A stretch of DNA of 64,000 bases from Aquatica leii. Its lineage: Eukaryota > Arthropoda > Insecta > Coleoptera > Lampyridae. Location: the NCBI GenBank assembly GCA_035610365.1, contig CM069434.1, positions 100,552,806 to 100,616,805 of the forward strand. Direction: 5' to 3'. The notes under the pieces were generated by a model that had not been told where the DNA came from, did no database searches, and was given only the letters and a program-made list of their open reading frames with translations. The position numbers were made by a program, and so were the translations under genes. Numbering within the stretch: position 1 is the stretch's first letter; each line of letters starts with the position of its first letter. This document shows, one piece after another, positions 1-11,631 of this stretch.

Positions 1-154
1 TAGACGACTTGAATAAAAATGATAACTAAACATTTACAGCCACTTAATTGGAATTTTATTGGAAATTAACGTTGCACAATAAATATAAGATTATCTTCAA
101 AAATAATTGTTAACTTAAAAGAATTCGTACACGTTATGCATATATTTTTAACGT

Positions 155-1210
155 TCACTTTTTAAAACTTGTTATTTTCCGGGGTGTTCCATTTGACGCG
201 CACGCTCTACGATTACATTTGAATGTTACAGATTTCCTCTTTGGTTTTCGGTAACCGTCCCGGAAGGAAACCAAGAGAATTGATTGTGTAATGAGGTGAC
301 GTTTTATGACGTTCTTGGAGACGCCGACTTCAACGTAACAATGGAAGATTGGAACAGGAACGCTATCGGTCACTTGGCTTTGTTTCGAAGGATTTTCCTC
401 GCCGTCTGCAACATAATGATTAAGATCAGAGCTTACCGCAGTAGACTTTTTTGGTTTTCCTCGTGGGCGGATAGGGCAGATAGGAGTTTTCGTCGTTCCT
501 TTAATATGCGGCTTGAGAGCCGATACATGATAATTGCCAAGGAGCTCATCCGGTTCGTAGATATGAGCTACCTGGTAAGAAGTAAACGAGTTTCGCTTAG
601 TAATCAAATACGGTCCGTTGCGTCTAAGAGCGAGCTTGAACGTAAACTGCTTAGTTGAGTTACTTAATTGGTGTACATAGACAAGGATCGAATCACCGGC
701 GTTGTACGGAGTAACTTCACGTCTAGCTTTTTCAGCATGTTTCTTTCCAGCATCCTGTTTTAGCTCATAGATTTCTCTGGCAAGTCTTAACACTTGATCT
801 ATATTTTTCAAGTATTGGGTGTGATCTTCACCACAAATGATCTCCAAGTGGGTTTTTAGATCTCTGTTGCGTCTTTCTTCAGGATTTGCTGAAGTATGGT
901 AGACAGAAATCAAATTTTGTCAAAAACCTAGGCAATAAGCTACTATTTGCATCACTTCACCAACGAATTAAGGTCCATTGTCATTGATGACTCTACGTGA
1001 TGTTTCATACCGTAAAATTACTTTGTCGACAAGACATTCTGCACATGTCTCTGCAGTGGTGGTAGTCAATGCGAACAGCTTCATCCATTTAATAGCGGTA
1101 TCTTCAATTGCAAACACCCATTTCTTGCTAGTACGGGATTCGGAAAGTGGTCCAAGTAAACCAATTGCAAGCGTCTCAAAACGCTGATTAGAGATAGGAG
1201 TTTGTAGCAA
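155..1210 (-). pseudogene. Ty3/gypsy integrase fragment
   Basis: Two open stretches (1210-968 and 913-155) separated by a stop carry the integrase core and C-terminal region. The core start reads FETLAIGLLGPL, where the family has Asp at the position of the second Gly, so the first catalytic Asp appears lost. The second Asp lies in VINDNGP. The third-acid region is in YHTSANPEERRNRDLK. The C-terminal part (GDSILVYV, RNGPYLITKR) matches the chromodomain-less tail of insect gypsy integrases, and a basic, low-complexity tail follows. The enzyme would insert retroelement DNA into chromosomes, but the missing Asp and the internal stop make this copy inactive. Confidence 0.8.
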
Positions 1211-1235
1211 CCCAGCAGGTTTTAGGTTGGTGGGC

Positions 1236-1535
1236 TTATAACGCTAGCAAGCTATTCCTAGGCAACGGGTATCTATCAGGCACCGTGAAGCAGTTTAGGC
1301 GACGATAGTCGATACTGATTCTTATTTTTTCAGGTTCTTTTTTAGGAACCAGCACCACTGGAGCAGCGTAAGCAGAGTCACATTTTTCAATGATATTAGA
1401 AGCGAGAAGCTTATAAATTTCTTCTTTCAAAAGTTCAGTTTCTTTGCGCTTAGGCCCTGCTATCGGATAGTCATCGACAAGACGAATTGCATGTTCATGT
1501 ACATTTTCAAAAACATTTTTATAGTCAGACAACAA
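1236..1535 (-). pseudogene. Ty3/gypsy reverse transcriptase fragment
   Basis: About 99 residues of the N-terminal RT fingers/palm. Diagnostic strings are IIEKCDSAYAAPVVLVPKK and IRISIDYRRLN, followed by TVPDRYPLPR, all hallmarks of Ty3/gypsy RT. The fragment stops before the catalytic YxDD box. The next recognisable sequence is the pre-integrase linker, so an internal deletion has removed the active site and RNase H. It lies just downstream of the protease remnant on the same strand. Confidence 0.88.
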
Positions 1536-2949
1536 TTTTTTTAGACGTTGTTTTTCGTCGGCACTTAATGAAACTGTTTCGTTTTCGCGAAGTGAGGTAG
1601 TTACATAAATGAAATCTCTATCTGTTTTAGAAATAACAGTAGCGAGTACGGGACAGGGTGGAGAATAACATACATACTTTGTATAGACATCATGTTTGAA
1701 CTACCATTGCATTTTCCGAATGTTTTGCACAGCATTGGTATTGGTAACAAAATCTATACCCAAAAGTGTCTTGCTTTCTAGGTGAAAAGGCACAGCTATA
1801 AAACTAGTTAAAACAATTCTTCCTTCTAAAATAAGATCTGAACAACAACGTCTCTGGGGACGCCATCAGCGACTGTCATTGTTACTTTGTCCGGGGTCAA
1901 CAAAAAAAATTGTTTTTTAAATACAAATACAACTTATATGCAGCAATACTACATTTTGCTCCGGTATCGACACAAGCTAATCCTTCAAAGTAAGCAATTT
2001 TTATAAGAAACATGGGACGATTTCCATTCGAATTAACTTCAGTAATCAATACGTCAAAAAATGATGTTGAGCTTGTAGCAGGAGACTTAACAAAGTTAGT
2101 GCTAGGTTGACATTGAGGACATTGAGATCTTACATATCCTGGTTTAGCACATCCAAAACAGACAAGTTCGTTAGCAGGAGGCGAAGAATGATTTTCAGTA
2201 ATAGGTTTTGTGAGCGTTCTAGTGAAGCAGCAAATTTTTCAACAACCGTCTTTGACATAACCATGTTGTGACAATAGGTGCGTTTAGGTTTAAGTTTTAA
2301 GGACTTATAGCAAACAAATGATTTTTTTGTGGTAAGTAAAAATCATGTTTGCCCATAAAATTTTGTTCAACAGATCGAGTTTTGTCAACAAGAGTAGAAA
2401 AATCAGTAATTCCTTCTCTTGGTAATAGCGTTCTAATTCTAGAGTTCAAAAGACCATAAATCATATTTAATTTATGAATTTCGTGTAATTTAGGGTAGAC
2501 AGGTAAGCGCGATAAGAGTGAGCAACGAAAACATCCGTTGGTTTCTTATCAACTTGTTCTTTTGAAAACAGTCCCCAAAATATTTGGTAATGCGGTTTGT
2601 TATAGCCATAAGCAGAACGCAACGACTTTAAAGCTTCATCCGAAGACGCGACAGTAGCTTTTGTACCATTCCACTAAGTTACAGCGTGACCATCAAGTAG
2701 CATTGACAATCGTTTAATTGCATTTTCATCTGTAATATTTAGACAATCTTTGTACATTGTGATAGCATCTATAAACGCATTGCAATCATCCATTTCGTTA
2801 CCGGAAAATCTAGAAAAGCACTTAGAAAAGTTTCCAGAATTTTACTGAACCATTAAATTAGGTGAATTAGCACTTTGCATAGGCGCACGAATATTTGCAA
2901 TGAGCGTTTGCAATTGGTCGTCAGCCATATAAATGGTAGGGCGTTTCAT
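1536..2949 (-). pseudogene. gypsy gag and protease remnant
   Basis: Minus-strand translation in shifting frames gives a capsid-like domain (stretches around 2830-2400 such as NAFIDAITMYKDCLNI and ITDFSTLVDKTRSVEQNF). Next is a zinc knuckle near 2110-2165, CFGCAKPGYVRSQC, in which Tyr occupies the usual His position of CX2CX4HX4C. A retropepsin-like aspartic protease follows near 1890-2040 with an intact D-T-G triad in CVDTGAKCS. The candidate start, with MADDQLQTLIANI shortly after it, is at 2949. Several in-frame stops and frame changes make this a pseudogene. It would have encoded the particle protein and the processing protease. Confidence 0.75.
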
Positions 2950-3028
2950 AACTTATATAGAATTTTCCGTATCAGATTCAATTTTTATAGAAGTGGGATT
3001 ATCGTCAAGCGGACGGATGGTACAGCTC

Positions 3029-3480
3029 CGTAAGTTATGCTGAATATACAATGTTCATAATATACTAAGTAAGTAAAATTAGTTTGTAGCGTTTAAATTT
3101 CAGTTCGATAATTTTAGATACAGATACAGATAAATGGTTACAATTGCAGAGAATGATAGGCGCATGCTGTATGCACGGTTACGAAAATTAATTAGCGCAA
3201 TATTTAATCATTCAATGAAATAAATCAGCTGTTCTTTCAATTTATATACGCAAAATTGAAAACAACTACGTTACATTTATTTAATCACTGGACAAAATTA
3301 TAAAAAGTTTTTAAATGTTTATATTTAGTTTACACTTGATGTCATAGAACAGGTAAGCAACACGCGGTTGTATGATTGTACGAATAAATCGCGTAAATAC
3401 AAAAGCACTGCGTAAAGCAGTGAATTATGGGTGGAATTTTCCACAAAACGGCATCTTCAAATAAGATGATTGTACTTACA
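3029..3480 (-). repeat. candidate gypsy LTR
   Basis: A 452-bp segment upstream of gag on the minus strand. It ends ACTTACA at 3480 and begins CGTAAGT at 3029, a 7-bp inverted terminus with one mismatch to the expected TGTAAGT. Its position, 79 bp before the gag start, fits a 5' LTR. I cannot see a convincing primer-binding site or the partner LTR. Confidence 0.4.
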
Positions 3481-3589
3481 ATAAATTTCTTCTGAAGGTT
3501 TTATTACTTTCCTTGCACCACCAAAGCTTTCCAAATTCTTTTTTGTGCTTCCGTCCGTTTTGACGTATTTCACAGGCATCATAATCGGT

Positions 3590-4779
3590 CGGAAATTTTA
3601 CTTTCTTGGCGCCCCAGAAGGCACTGGAAAAACATTCTTCCTCAATTTTATACTCGCTGAAATTTAATTAAAAAATGAAATTGCACCAGCTGTAGCATTG
3701 TCTGAAATCGCATCAACGTTACTCGATGGTATGCGTATTCACCTCTTAAGCTTCTATTAAATGTAAACCATACCGAAACACCATGTAACATCAGTAAAAA
3801 TTCTGGCATGGCTGCAGTATTAAAAACTTACTCACTTATTGTATGGGATGAATGTACTATGACGCACAAAAAATCTCTTGACCGTACTTTCAAGTATTTC
3901 AGAGAAAATGACCGACCAATTGCTTCTTGTTGGTGATTTTCGACAAACTTTTCCAGTGATTCAACACCAGTTGATGAACTAAATCCATGTTTGAAAGCGT
4001 CATATATTTGAAGACATGTAGAGAAACTTACATTGTCGACAAATATTCGCCAAACAGCTTTTGGATATGGGCGATGGAAAACTTTCGATTGATCCGACTA
4101 GACGTGAAATAACTTTTGCCAAATACAGTCATCAATTCAAAATGTTGTGCAAAAAGTTTTTGCAAACAATTTCAAAAACCACGATTGGCTTTGCGAACAA
4201 GCAATTTTGGCTTCAAAGAATGATGTCATCAAAATAAACTATCAAATTCAGTTGAAGCAATCCGGTGAAGTTGTCGAGTACAAATCGATTGACTCAGTTA
4301 TAGATCAGAAACAAGCTGTCAACTATCCAATATAGTTTCTTAACTGTTTGAAACCATCTGGAATGCCACTACTCATCTTAACTTTAAAAGTTGGTTCATC
4401 GTTGATGCTCATTCGCATTGTGCAACAAAACAAGACTTGCTTTTAAAAAACTATCGCCAAATTTAATCGAAGCCACAATCATTAACGGCAAACGTAAAGG
4501 AGAAAATGTGCTGATAGCACAATTTCTAATGATTGCAATCGACTTGCCCTTTGATTTCAAGCGATTACATCTTCCAGTGCGGTCAGCTTTTGCCATAACT
4601 ATCAACAAAGCTTTGAAAATTCTTGTTTTTTGTACGGTCAATTATATGTTGCTTGTTTCAGATCATTTTATGTTTAACATTAAGATAAAAAAGTTAATAA
4701 ATAAACAATTTTTTTTCTAACAAATATACAAAATGTATTTCTTTTTTTAGCTTAGTAGCACACGCCGAGCATCCGCTAG
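3590..4779 (+). mobile_element. Helitron remnant, helicase part
   Basis: Plus-strand fragments of a Pif1-like helicase in the order seen in Helitrons. A Walker A region reads GAPEGTGKTFFLNF near 3616. Motif LLLVGDFRQTF lies near 3923, and an ILASKN stretch near 4204. The C-terminal box reads FAITINKA near 4590, where the family has FAMTINKSQGQT. The element ends in the Helitron 3' signature CTAG at 4776-4779 followed by T, after a short GC-rich stretch. No Rep endonuclease domain and no 5' TC end are visible. Stops and frameshifts are frequent. Confidence 0.78.
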
Positions 4780-5799
4780 TTACTAAAAATAAAAATAGTT
4801 TTATAATATGGTGAATTTGTAAAATTATCCTTACTACTCACGTAATAAAGTAGAAGAAAATGCTGTTGATTCTTACATATTTACACTTCCAGACCGCATT
4901 GTCAATAATTTGATAGTCAAAATATTTTGATAAAGTAAATAAAGTTTAAGTTCGTAAAATTTTGAAAAATCTGGTGACCCGTTTGTGAAATTACTTTTGC
5001 TTGTAATTGTCAACTGTTAATAAAAATGATCGATAATATATTACTTCCAACGTAGAAAAACCATGTTTAAAAAAATGACCAATGGTTTTCATGGTAAAAT
5101 TCTTTACTGCATGGAAAATTACATTATTATATTTGTTACAAATATAGTTTACAGTGATAATTTTTCAATTTTTAGTATAACAGACATGTAATGTTAACGG
5201 AAAAATACACGAATTTTTCAGTGAATGTGCCCTTTTTTTACGGTTGCAATTATATTAGATATCTTTTTTTTAAATTAAATCGGTTACACGTTTTTAAAAA
5301 TATGAGATGTTTTTTTCTTTTATGGGAAGCGTTCGATTCTCTTTAGTCTCAGAACCCAGTTACACTAAAAAAGTGTAATTTCATATTTCCTTTTATGAAA
5401 ATAATATAATTTGCTAAAGAAAACATGTTTAATAATATATATTTAATAGATTTAACAACATGGAATTTATTTTACTTATTAATAATATTGCAGATCTCAC
5501 AACTACCTAGAAGACCTAAAAACGACAAACTAATTTTATTTCTAATTTTTTAAATTTTGCACTAATGAAACAAATACAAAGTCTGAAATTTTTATTTTCA
5601 TTCCTACTTTGTTTCTAGAAGTACATTTTCTTTATAGAGAAAAAAAGTAAAAAACGGTTTAATAACAGTTCTTGGTTAAATTCAGTTCAGAAATATACTT
5701 TGATCATTATCTGGTAATGTCAAAAATCAAAATAGAAACGAAGGATAACACTAATACAAAGAATATTGGTAAAGATATAAACAATGTAGTAAAGAAAAT
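4780..5799. other. AT-rich intergenic DNA
   Basis: No gene, repeat family or structured RNA is recognisable in this stretch. Confidence 0.5.
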
Positions 5800-6333
5800 T
5801 AAAACATATTAATTAAAAGAACTAAAAGCGGCGCAAAAGTATAACACGAAAATTGAGACGAAGATGAGCAAAATCAACAAAATTCCAGAAAATTTAATAT
5901 TGGAACAACTATGGAAAAGGATTTAAAAAAACAGAAAATAAATTACAGATTAGAAAGTGCACCAAAACTATATTAGGCCATAAGCAATACTTTTATAAGA
6001 AAAAAGAAAATATCAAGACCAACATTTTTGAACCTATACTATTATATGGTAGTGAAAATTGGGTATTAACAAAACAACTAAAAAGCAGAATACAAGCATG
6101 GAAATGAAATATTTAAGAGAAGTAATGGGAATAACGAGAAGAGATCGAATAAAAAATGACAGTGTGCGAAATGAATTAGGTGTGGAAGCAACGATAAAAG
6201 AAATAAAGCGACAAAGACTGAAATGGTTTGGGCATTTAATAAGAATGGGAGAAGAAAGAACAACAAAAAGAATATGGCAAGCAATACCTCAAAAAATATA
6301 ACCGAGACCAAGAACAACATGGAATATTAGCAT
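5800..6333 (+). mobile_element. LINE RT C-terminal fragment, part 1
   Basis: The plus-strand reading contains PILLYGSENWVLTK near 6035-6075, WKMKYLREVMGITRRDRI and LKWFGHLIRMGEE. This is the conserved C-terminal end of insect non-LTR retrotransposon ORF2. The fragment stops at 6333 because an LTR retrotransposon is inserted there; its last 33 codons continue at 13346. A stop follows QKI (6299-6301). The 5' end is indistinct. Confidence 0.85.
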
Positions 6334-6620
6334 TGTGACAAATTAATCGACACTTGTTTTTTCTTAGATTTTATTTAAATGAAAGGTTTTTTAGTTGACA
6401 AAGACAAAATACACTGCAATAAAAATACAAACTTAGTTTAATTGAATACACCAAACAAAACAGGAACGTTACGACAAACACATGGGAGACTCGATCGGAT
6501 GGAGGTATACAGAGCAGCACGAGACCTGGCAAAACTACATTAGAGAAAAGATTCAAAGATTACCTGCCCTGTATTTAAACTCCAATCTACTTAACACGAT
6601 CGTTTCGTAAACTAAAACTT
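6334..6620 (-). repeat. 3' LTR, truncated
   Basis: Matches 13015-13301 over 287 bp. Its inner end lacks about 44 bp that the other copy has (13302-13345). The break coincides with the loss of pol, so one deletion probably removed pol together with the start of this LTR. Confidence 0.88.
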
Positions 6621-7654
6621 CTCACTCAAAATGGAAGCTCGCGTGCGACGCTAGTGTAAAAGGTAGAAAAATTTGCTTGCTAATGCGTCGTTGTTTTACT
6701 TTAAATGTCCCAGAAACTCTTATTCCTGAAACATTAAACCAAAGAATATCAGGGGTTTTTACCTGATTCCAAATATCCTCACTTAGCGCACAGATGTCGC
6801 TACCAAAGTCGATTAATGCTGGAAATTCATAACTTAAAATATTCAAGACAACAAGTGTTCGAAAAGGTAATGGTTCGTGTTCATGATCACATTCTGTTAA
6901 TAAATCTTGGGTCTTTATCGGAACTCTTATAAAAATCTGGAATACGTAGTAAATCAACAACTTCATTAAAAGAATTACAATCAGCAATATTGTACGATAA
7001 GTGTGAGGCAAAGTGCTTAGAAATTTTTTTAATTAATTTTTTTTCGGGGTAAATCGAAATCAGATATCGCCATTGTGCAATATTTTTTGGGAAATAATTT
7101 TCGTATGAATCCTGGCTGCTATTGTATCTACCAGTTTCGAATGATTGACGAATTTTTAGCTGTATGTAGTTGTTAAAAAATCGTTTGAAAAAATGCTGCC
7201 TTAAATGTTTGAAAATCAGAAAAAGTATGAATGAAAGCATCACACCAAAGCTTAGCACGGTCTTTAAACCGACTCTTTATAAGATAAATGGTAAAAGGTA
7301 TATTATATAATGTCATAAGCTCCTCTAGTTCTCGTAAAAAATCCAGCGGATGTAAACCATCAGGACGATAATCAAAAATAGGCAGTATTTTAATTATGTC
7401 GAGGTTAAATTGTGGTTTTGTTTAAGGAATAATGTTAGGTGGTAATTCATTTGGTCTATAACTAAGGTTAGTGCCACCACCATTAAAACTATAATTAGGT
7501 TTTAAATTAAAATCGTTATTTAAAGTTGTCATAATCGGGTTAAAATTTGTTTGTGGAGAAGAACAGGCATTCGCTCCATTTGTATATATGATGGATGTTA
7601 GTTTATGGTTTTGTACATTACTTGTTGTAGTTAACTGCGACAAATCCAAAGCGG
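6621..7654 (-). pseudogene. LTR retrotransposon gag and protease
   Basis: The minus-strand reading starts in gag at 7654, where the hAT insertion interrupts it. An Asn-rich linker (7649-7422) is followed by a capsid-like region with FDYRPDGLHPLDFL and RAKLWCDAFIHTF near 7385-7245 and a following stretch to about 6890. A retropepsin-like segment, VLNILSYEFPALIDFGSD (6848-6795), has D-F-G in place of the active-site D-T/S-G. The frame is interrupted at least twice. The reading runs straight into the truncated 3' LTR with no RT. The N-terminal part of gag lies on the other side of the hAT (12797-12985). Confidence 0.75.
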
Positions 7655-8929
7655 CTGCGATGCAGCGGCGTAGCGTGCGTCAATGACATTGTGACCTTGT
7701 GACCCTTGTGACATTATAAAAATAAGTCAGTGATTGTAAAAGACAGAACGAAAATATTTATTTGAAAATATATTAGTTATATGAATAAAAATACATTATA
7801 ATTTAACTTTTCTGGCTTTAATGGCGGCAAAATTGTTTATGACGTCGTCAAAATTAATTTCCTCCGTTGTAACGTCCCGTTAGAGTTCATTACATTAAAA
7901 TTCAATTTTACATTCGTTTATTTTTTGCAACTAATATTGCACGTAAATTTATTCAGTTTGACAACGTCGCGTCGTATTTCGGAAGCGTCTGCGTAGTCGA
8001 TTGAGTTGTAGCCTAAACTTGCACTTCCGTTTGAACATCTTGCGTAATTCACGTGAGTGAAGAAAGGAAGACAAAATTTTCTTGATTATGGCGTAAAAAC
8101 GCATACAATTTAATTTTTATTCATTCCATCTAATTATTGGTGAGTTTACCTTTATTTTGATATAATTTTTCTATCGAATTCAACATTTTTAGTGATTTCG
8201 GAATGTTGCGCAATGGTTAGACAAAGGAATTTATTTTGAAGGCCGTTGTAAATGCAGCGTGAGTACAGCATGTTATTTAAAAAACCATTCTAATTATTTA
8301 TATTTAGGGTCTTTTCGTTTATTGGATTTTTTATTCTGGATCTTTTCTTTTACTGGATCTTTTATTTTGGTTTTGTCGTTTAATTAATGGATTATCAGTT
8401 ATTGAAGTTTATTATACATTTGGTTTTATTCCTGGTGTTGAAGAATTTTATCACGTTAACCAAGATGTGTTAAAAATAGAAGATATCCGATGTCATATTA
8501 ATTGTGGTGAGTCAACTGGAATTAAGTTACTACATCTTATATTCAAGCAACTAAATTCAGTTATTAAAACTTTTCACTCATAACAAATTAACCATTTACT
8601 ATTTTTGCATGTAATATCAATTAATAATTAGATGTAAGATTTTACGCTTTTTATTCATCACCAATTTAAAGGTGATTGGCGCCCTAATATTTTATTTTAA
8701 ATCCTGTTTTATTTCTAATATGTTTAATTCAAATATTGTTCTTTGTTCTCTAATGTAAATAGTATATTAAATTATAGTTAATAAATTAACGGAGTTCACG
8801 TCTTTGTATTTACTTGCATTCAACCCATACCCAGAGGTCTGTGCTTACGATTGCTGCCGTGGTCAAATTATTATTTTTACTTTTTATTATACGTTCTTTA
8901 TTCGGAATAATTTTTTATTTTACACCGTG

Positions 8930-9843
8930 ATACTTTGTTTTATTGACAAAATGGCTAAATTACTTAATCTTGTGGAACTCATGGTAGATCTTAAGTCATG
9001 TGTTATTAACTTTAACTATGAGAAACTTCGTTCACATGCTGCAATGCTGATAGCTATAGTTAAAAATATGCAAAGCATTATCACGATATTCGGCACGCTA
9101 ATACTGTAGTTGCATTGCTGAATAAACTCCAGAAGCTCGAAGGATCCCTTCATAACATTATCTTTGTCTTTTGTATTAGCTACAGCGATGATTTGTGAGA
9201 TGTTCACAAAGAACTGGATCGTACTTGGCAAGAAGATGAACAAGTGCAAGGAAGTTGCCTTTATTTCTAGTGGCACTATCATCCACAATCTCCCTGTGAC
9301 CTCGGAATGCCAGATTTTGTTTGGCAAGAAATCTAATAATATCTAGTATCCTGACCAACAACTGCCTCCACTTTTGCTCTTCTTTGACAATCACGTTCTG
9401 TGCTTCTTTGTCGATCGTTGTACCAGCTTGCAATCTTCTCTCCAGACATTTTCACGTATTGAAGTTTTCATTATGTGCCGTGCTTGATTCATGTTCTGAA
9501 ACTTTGGGATTTAGTTTACACCATTGGTTGAAACCATCAATAGTGTTGAATCCAGTTTTTTTGGTGGCGACTACTATCCCAAACAATCGGCAGCAGAAAC
9601 AGAACAATAATCCTTTAGAAGGGGAGTAGGCCATCCATGTCCTCAATACCTTTTCGCCATTTGGCAAAGTTTGGAAAAACCAATCACGGTTTAATTTTCT
9701 TGTTACTCCCTTGGGTCCCTTGGTAGAATCTTCTAACCCTGGCCGATTAACTTCAGCGAACTTACAATTAAGATGTTGCACTGTTTTGTAGCCTCGAGCT
9801 ACAAGTAGAGTTCGAAGATTATCGGGAATCAGAATAGGCCAAG
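8930..9843 (-). pseudogene. hAT transposase, TTF to dimerisation region
   Basis: The minus-strand reading continues from the LTR junction. A TTF-type zinc finger contains RTWMAYSPSKGLLFCFCCRLF (9659-9597), followed by HESSTAHNENF. A stop follows at about 9450. Next comes LAFRGHREIVDD (around 9310), typical of this family, to LAKYDPVLCEHL. Then there is an abrupt jump near 9170 to the C-terminal dimerisation domain, SIAACERSFS (9045-9016), with a stop before LKLI and LRSTMSS. Most of the catalytic RNase H-like domain is deleted, so the transposase is inactive. Confidence 0.85.
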
Positions 9844-11257
9844 TGTTACGGTCGAATTTTCTTTGCGTGCGTCTATGTTATTACGGAAGAAATTTTCAGT
9901 ATGTACGCCTATGTGTTTCGACGAAAAATTAGATTCGGGTTTTGACGCCCTCTAACGTTCCTTTCTCATGAGATGTCATTTTTGGTAGAAAGTCGGCACA
10001 TGTGAATGAGGTAAATGGTCTGTAACTAGTGAATATTAATATATATCCGTTGCCATCGTGGAAATAATTGAAAACCATTTATAATTATTTAATTTCCTAG
10101 TTTTTTTGAGACGTTACAGGGTAAGCTAAAGTCGTCTTTTAATATAAACTCGTTTGTAATTCGTTTTCCTTTTGACAGCCATTTTACGTCCTTTCATGTT
10201 ATACCTGTTATATTCTCGATAAATGGATATCGTAAACTACTACTAAATGAGGCATCACGTTGCCGGACTCGAGCGCTAGCAGAAGGCGATTTCAAGCCGC
10301 GCAATTGGGGTCTTACGGAGCCGTCCTGGGCAAACTTATACTACACGTGGATGACACGACGTTAATCATATTAATAACCACCTATTTTCGATTCTTACTA
10401 CATACAGTAATCGATGCACGTTTTGTTTACTTTTGAGATATATTTCATGAATTATTTAATGTAAAATTGTTTTAGCTGAACTATCTTTGTGAGTTGGGGA
10501 TTGTGACACGATTCGTATTAATCTTTTATTGCAGGCCACTGAAGAAGAAAAACGTTTTTCTTCGGGCAAGTGGGTACTGGAGTTCGGGTGAGTGCTTTGA
10601 ATTTACTTTACATATCGTGGTCACGTACAATTACTCACGAACTGTGGGATTTCAATTTAACGTTAGTAAATAAGTGTAACGCGTAGCTACCATTAGGGTA
10701 TTTAACATCAATGAAATAAATGTTTCGCATATTGTATGTAGTTGAAAACATACACCTCGGTTGTTTATAATTGTGTGTGGTGGGTTGTCGATGTTGTAGG
10801 CATCGAGATCTTAACTTTTCTTGTTTCTATAATTCTCTAAATTGACTATTCCGAACTCAAACGTTAATACCGTTATAATTATTTAATGTAAATTTTTCTA
10901 GTCTTTAATAACTCCAACTGTGGGGTGTAATGACTGTTACTTAATACAAATTCAACTGTGATAACTGTTATTGATAGACTGAGGGCGATTAAAGTTGTTA
11001 ATTCTTTTTGTGTGCTTATTATTTCCTACGAACCAGTTTGGGCTACTCGAACAGCTGAGTAGAGGGATTACGAATCTTCAAATTGTTACAAGTTCTACAC
11101 CATTCTGTTGTGAGCAGACAGAAGTATGACTTTGGGATGAGCTCTGGCGCCCTGAAACATCTTATATATATATATATATATTTTTTTTTTGAACCTACCC
11201 TCTCTCCGACTATTGAGAGTTGGCCGTGCAGGTTCGTAATACCAAAAACTTGTAACA
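9844..11257 (+). repeat. solo LTR, copy A (1414 bp)
   Basis: Begins TGTTACGG and ends TTGTAACA, flanked by CAAG on both sides (9840-9843, 11258-11261). Internal blocks shared with copies at 33645-34859 and 36201-37544 include GATTC(G/C)GGTTTTGACGCCC near the start and GAGTTGGCCGTGCA near the end. It carries a (TA)n-T(n) run at about 11163-11190. No coding sequence of its own is recognised. It is the most diverged of the three copies. The strand is nominal because LTR orientation cannot be proven without an internal region. Confidence 0.92.
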
Positions 11258-11631
11258 CAAGTTCCAATATCACTGATTGATTCATCCGCATACTCATTCT
11301 TAGCTTGTGTGGCTGTGGAGTCACCAGTATCTTCACCTTGAAGACTATCGATCTCTTCGGAGTTTTCTATTTCAATTTCCCATGATTCCGATTGCGCATT
11401 AATTACAGCTGTTTTATTAGGTAAAGCTTCATGGTTAACAATACAGCCACTAGTAGACGGTGCACATTTTTCACTTGTAGTGGCACTAGTTTTTATATCA
11501 TGTTCAGTCACACCTCTTTGGGTAGCTGATTCTAAATATTTGAGTAAAGCTTCCTTATTTTTTTTAGATTCTTCCTCCCTAACTTTCTTTTGTTTCCTGT
11601 AGAAATCACCGCTCTTCTTATGTCTCTTCAT
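11258..11631 (-). pseudogene. hAT transposase, N-terminal part
   Basis: The frame starts ATG at 11629-11631 and begins MKRHKKSGDFYRKQKK, a basic N-terminus typical of ZMYM1-like hAT proteins. A Lys/Glu-rich helix and an acidic Ser/Thr-rich linker follow, ending in SISDIGT at the solo LTR insertion. The next residues (W-P-I-L-I-P-D) are encoded on the other side of the LTR at 9843. Ignoring the LTR restores the conserved DIGxWP motif across the junction. Confidence 0.82.

Larger units (their letters stand above)
1..3480 (-). mobile_element. Ty3/gypsy LTR retrotransposon remnant
   Basis: On the minus strand the order is a candidate LTR (3029-3480), gag (start near 2949), protease, a reverse transcriptase fragment and integrase (to 155). 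This is the Ty3/gypsy order. The element is dead: gag and protease contain stops and frame changes, and RT is cut from its palm directly into the linker before integrase, so the RT core and RNase H are missing. The integrase-side LTR is not visible and may lie left of the window. Confidence 0.85.

Noticed and set aside
1-154. 3' LTR of the first gypsy element
   Set aside because: No similarity to the candidate LTR at 3029-3480 could be found by eye.
284-658. 124-codon plus-strand frame
   Set aside because: Antisense to the integrase C-terminal region; no domain is visible.
8804-9109. 101-codon plus-strand frame
   Set aside because: It overlaps the antisense hAT dimerisation region and has no features of its own.
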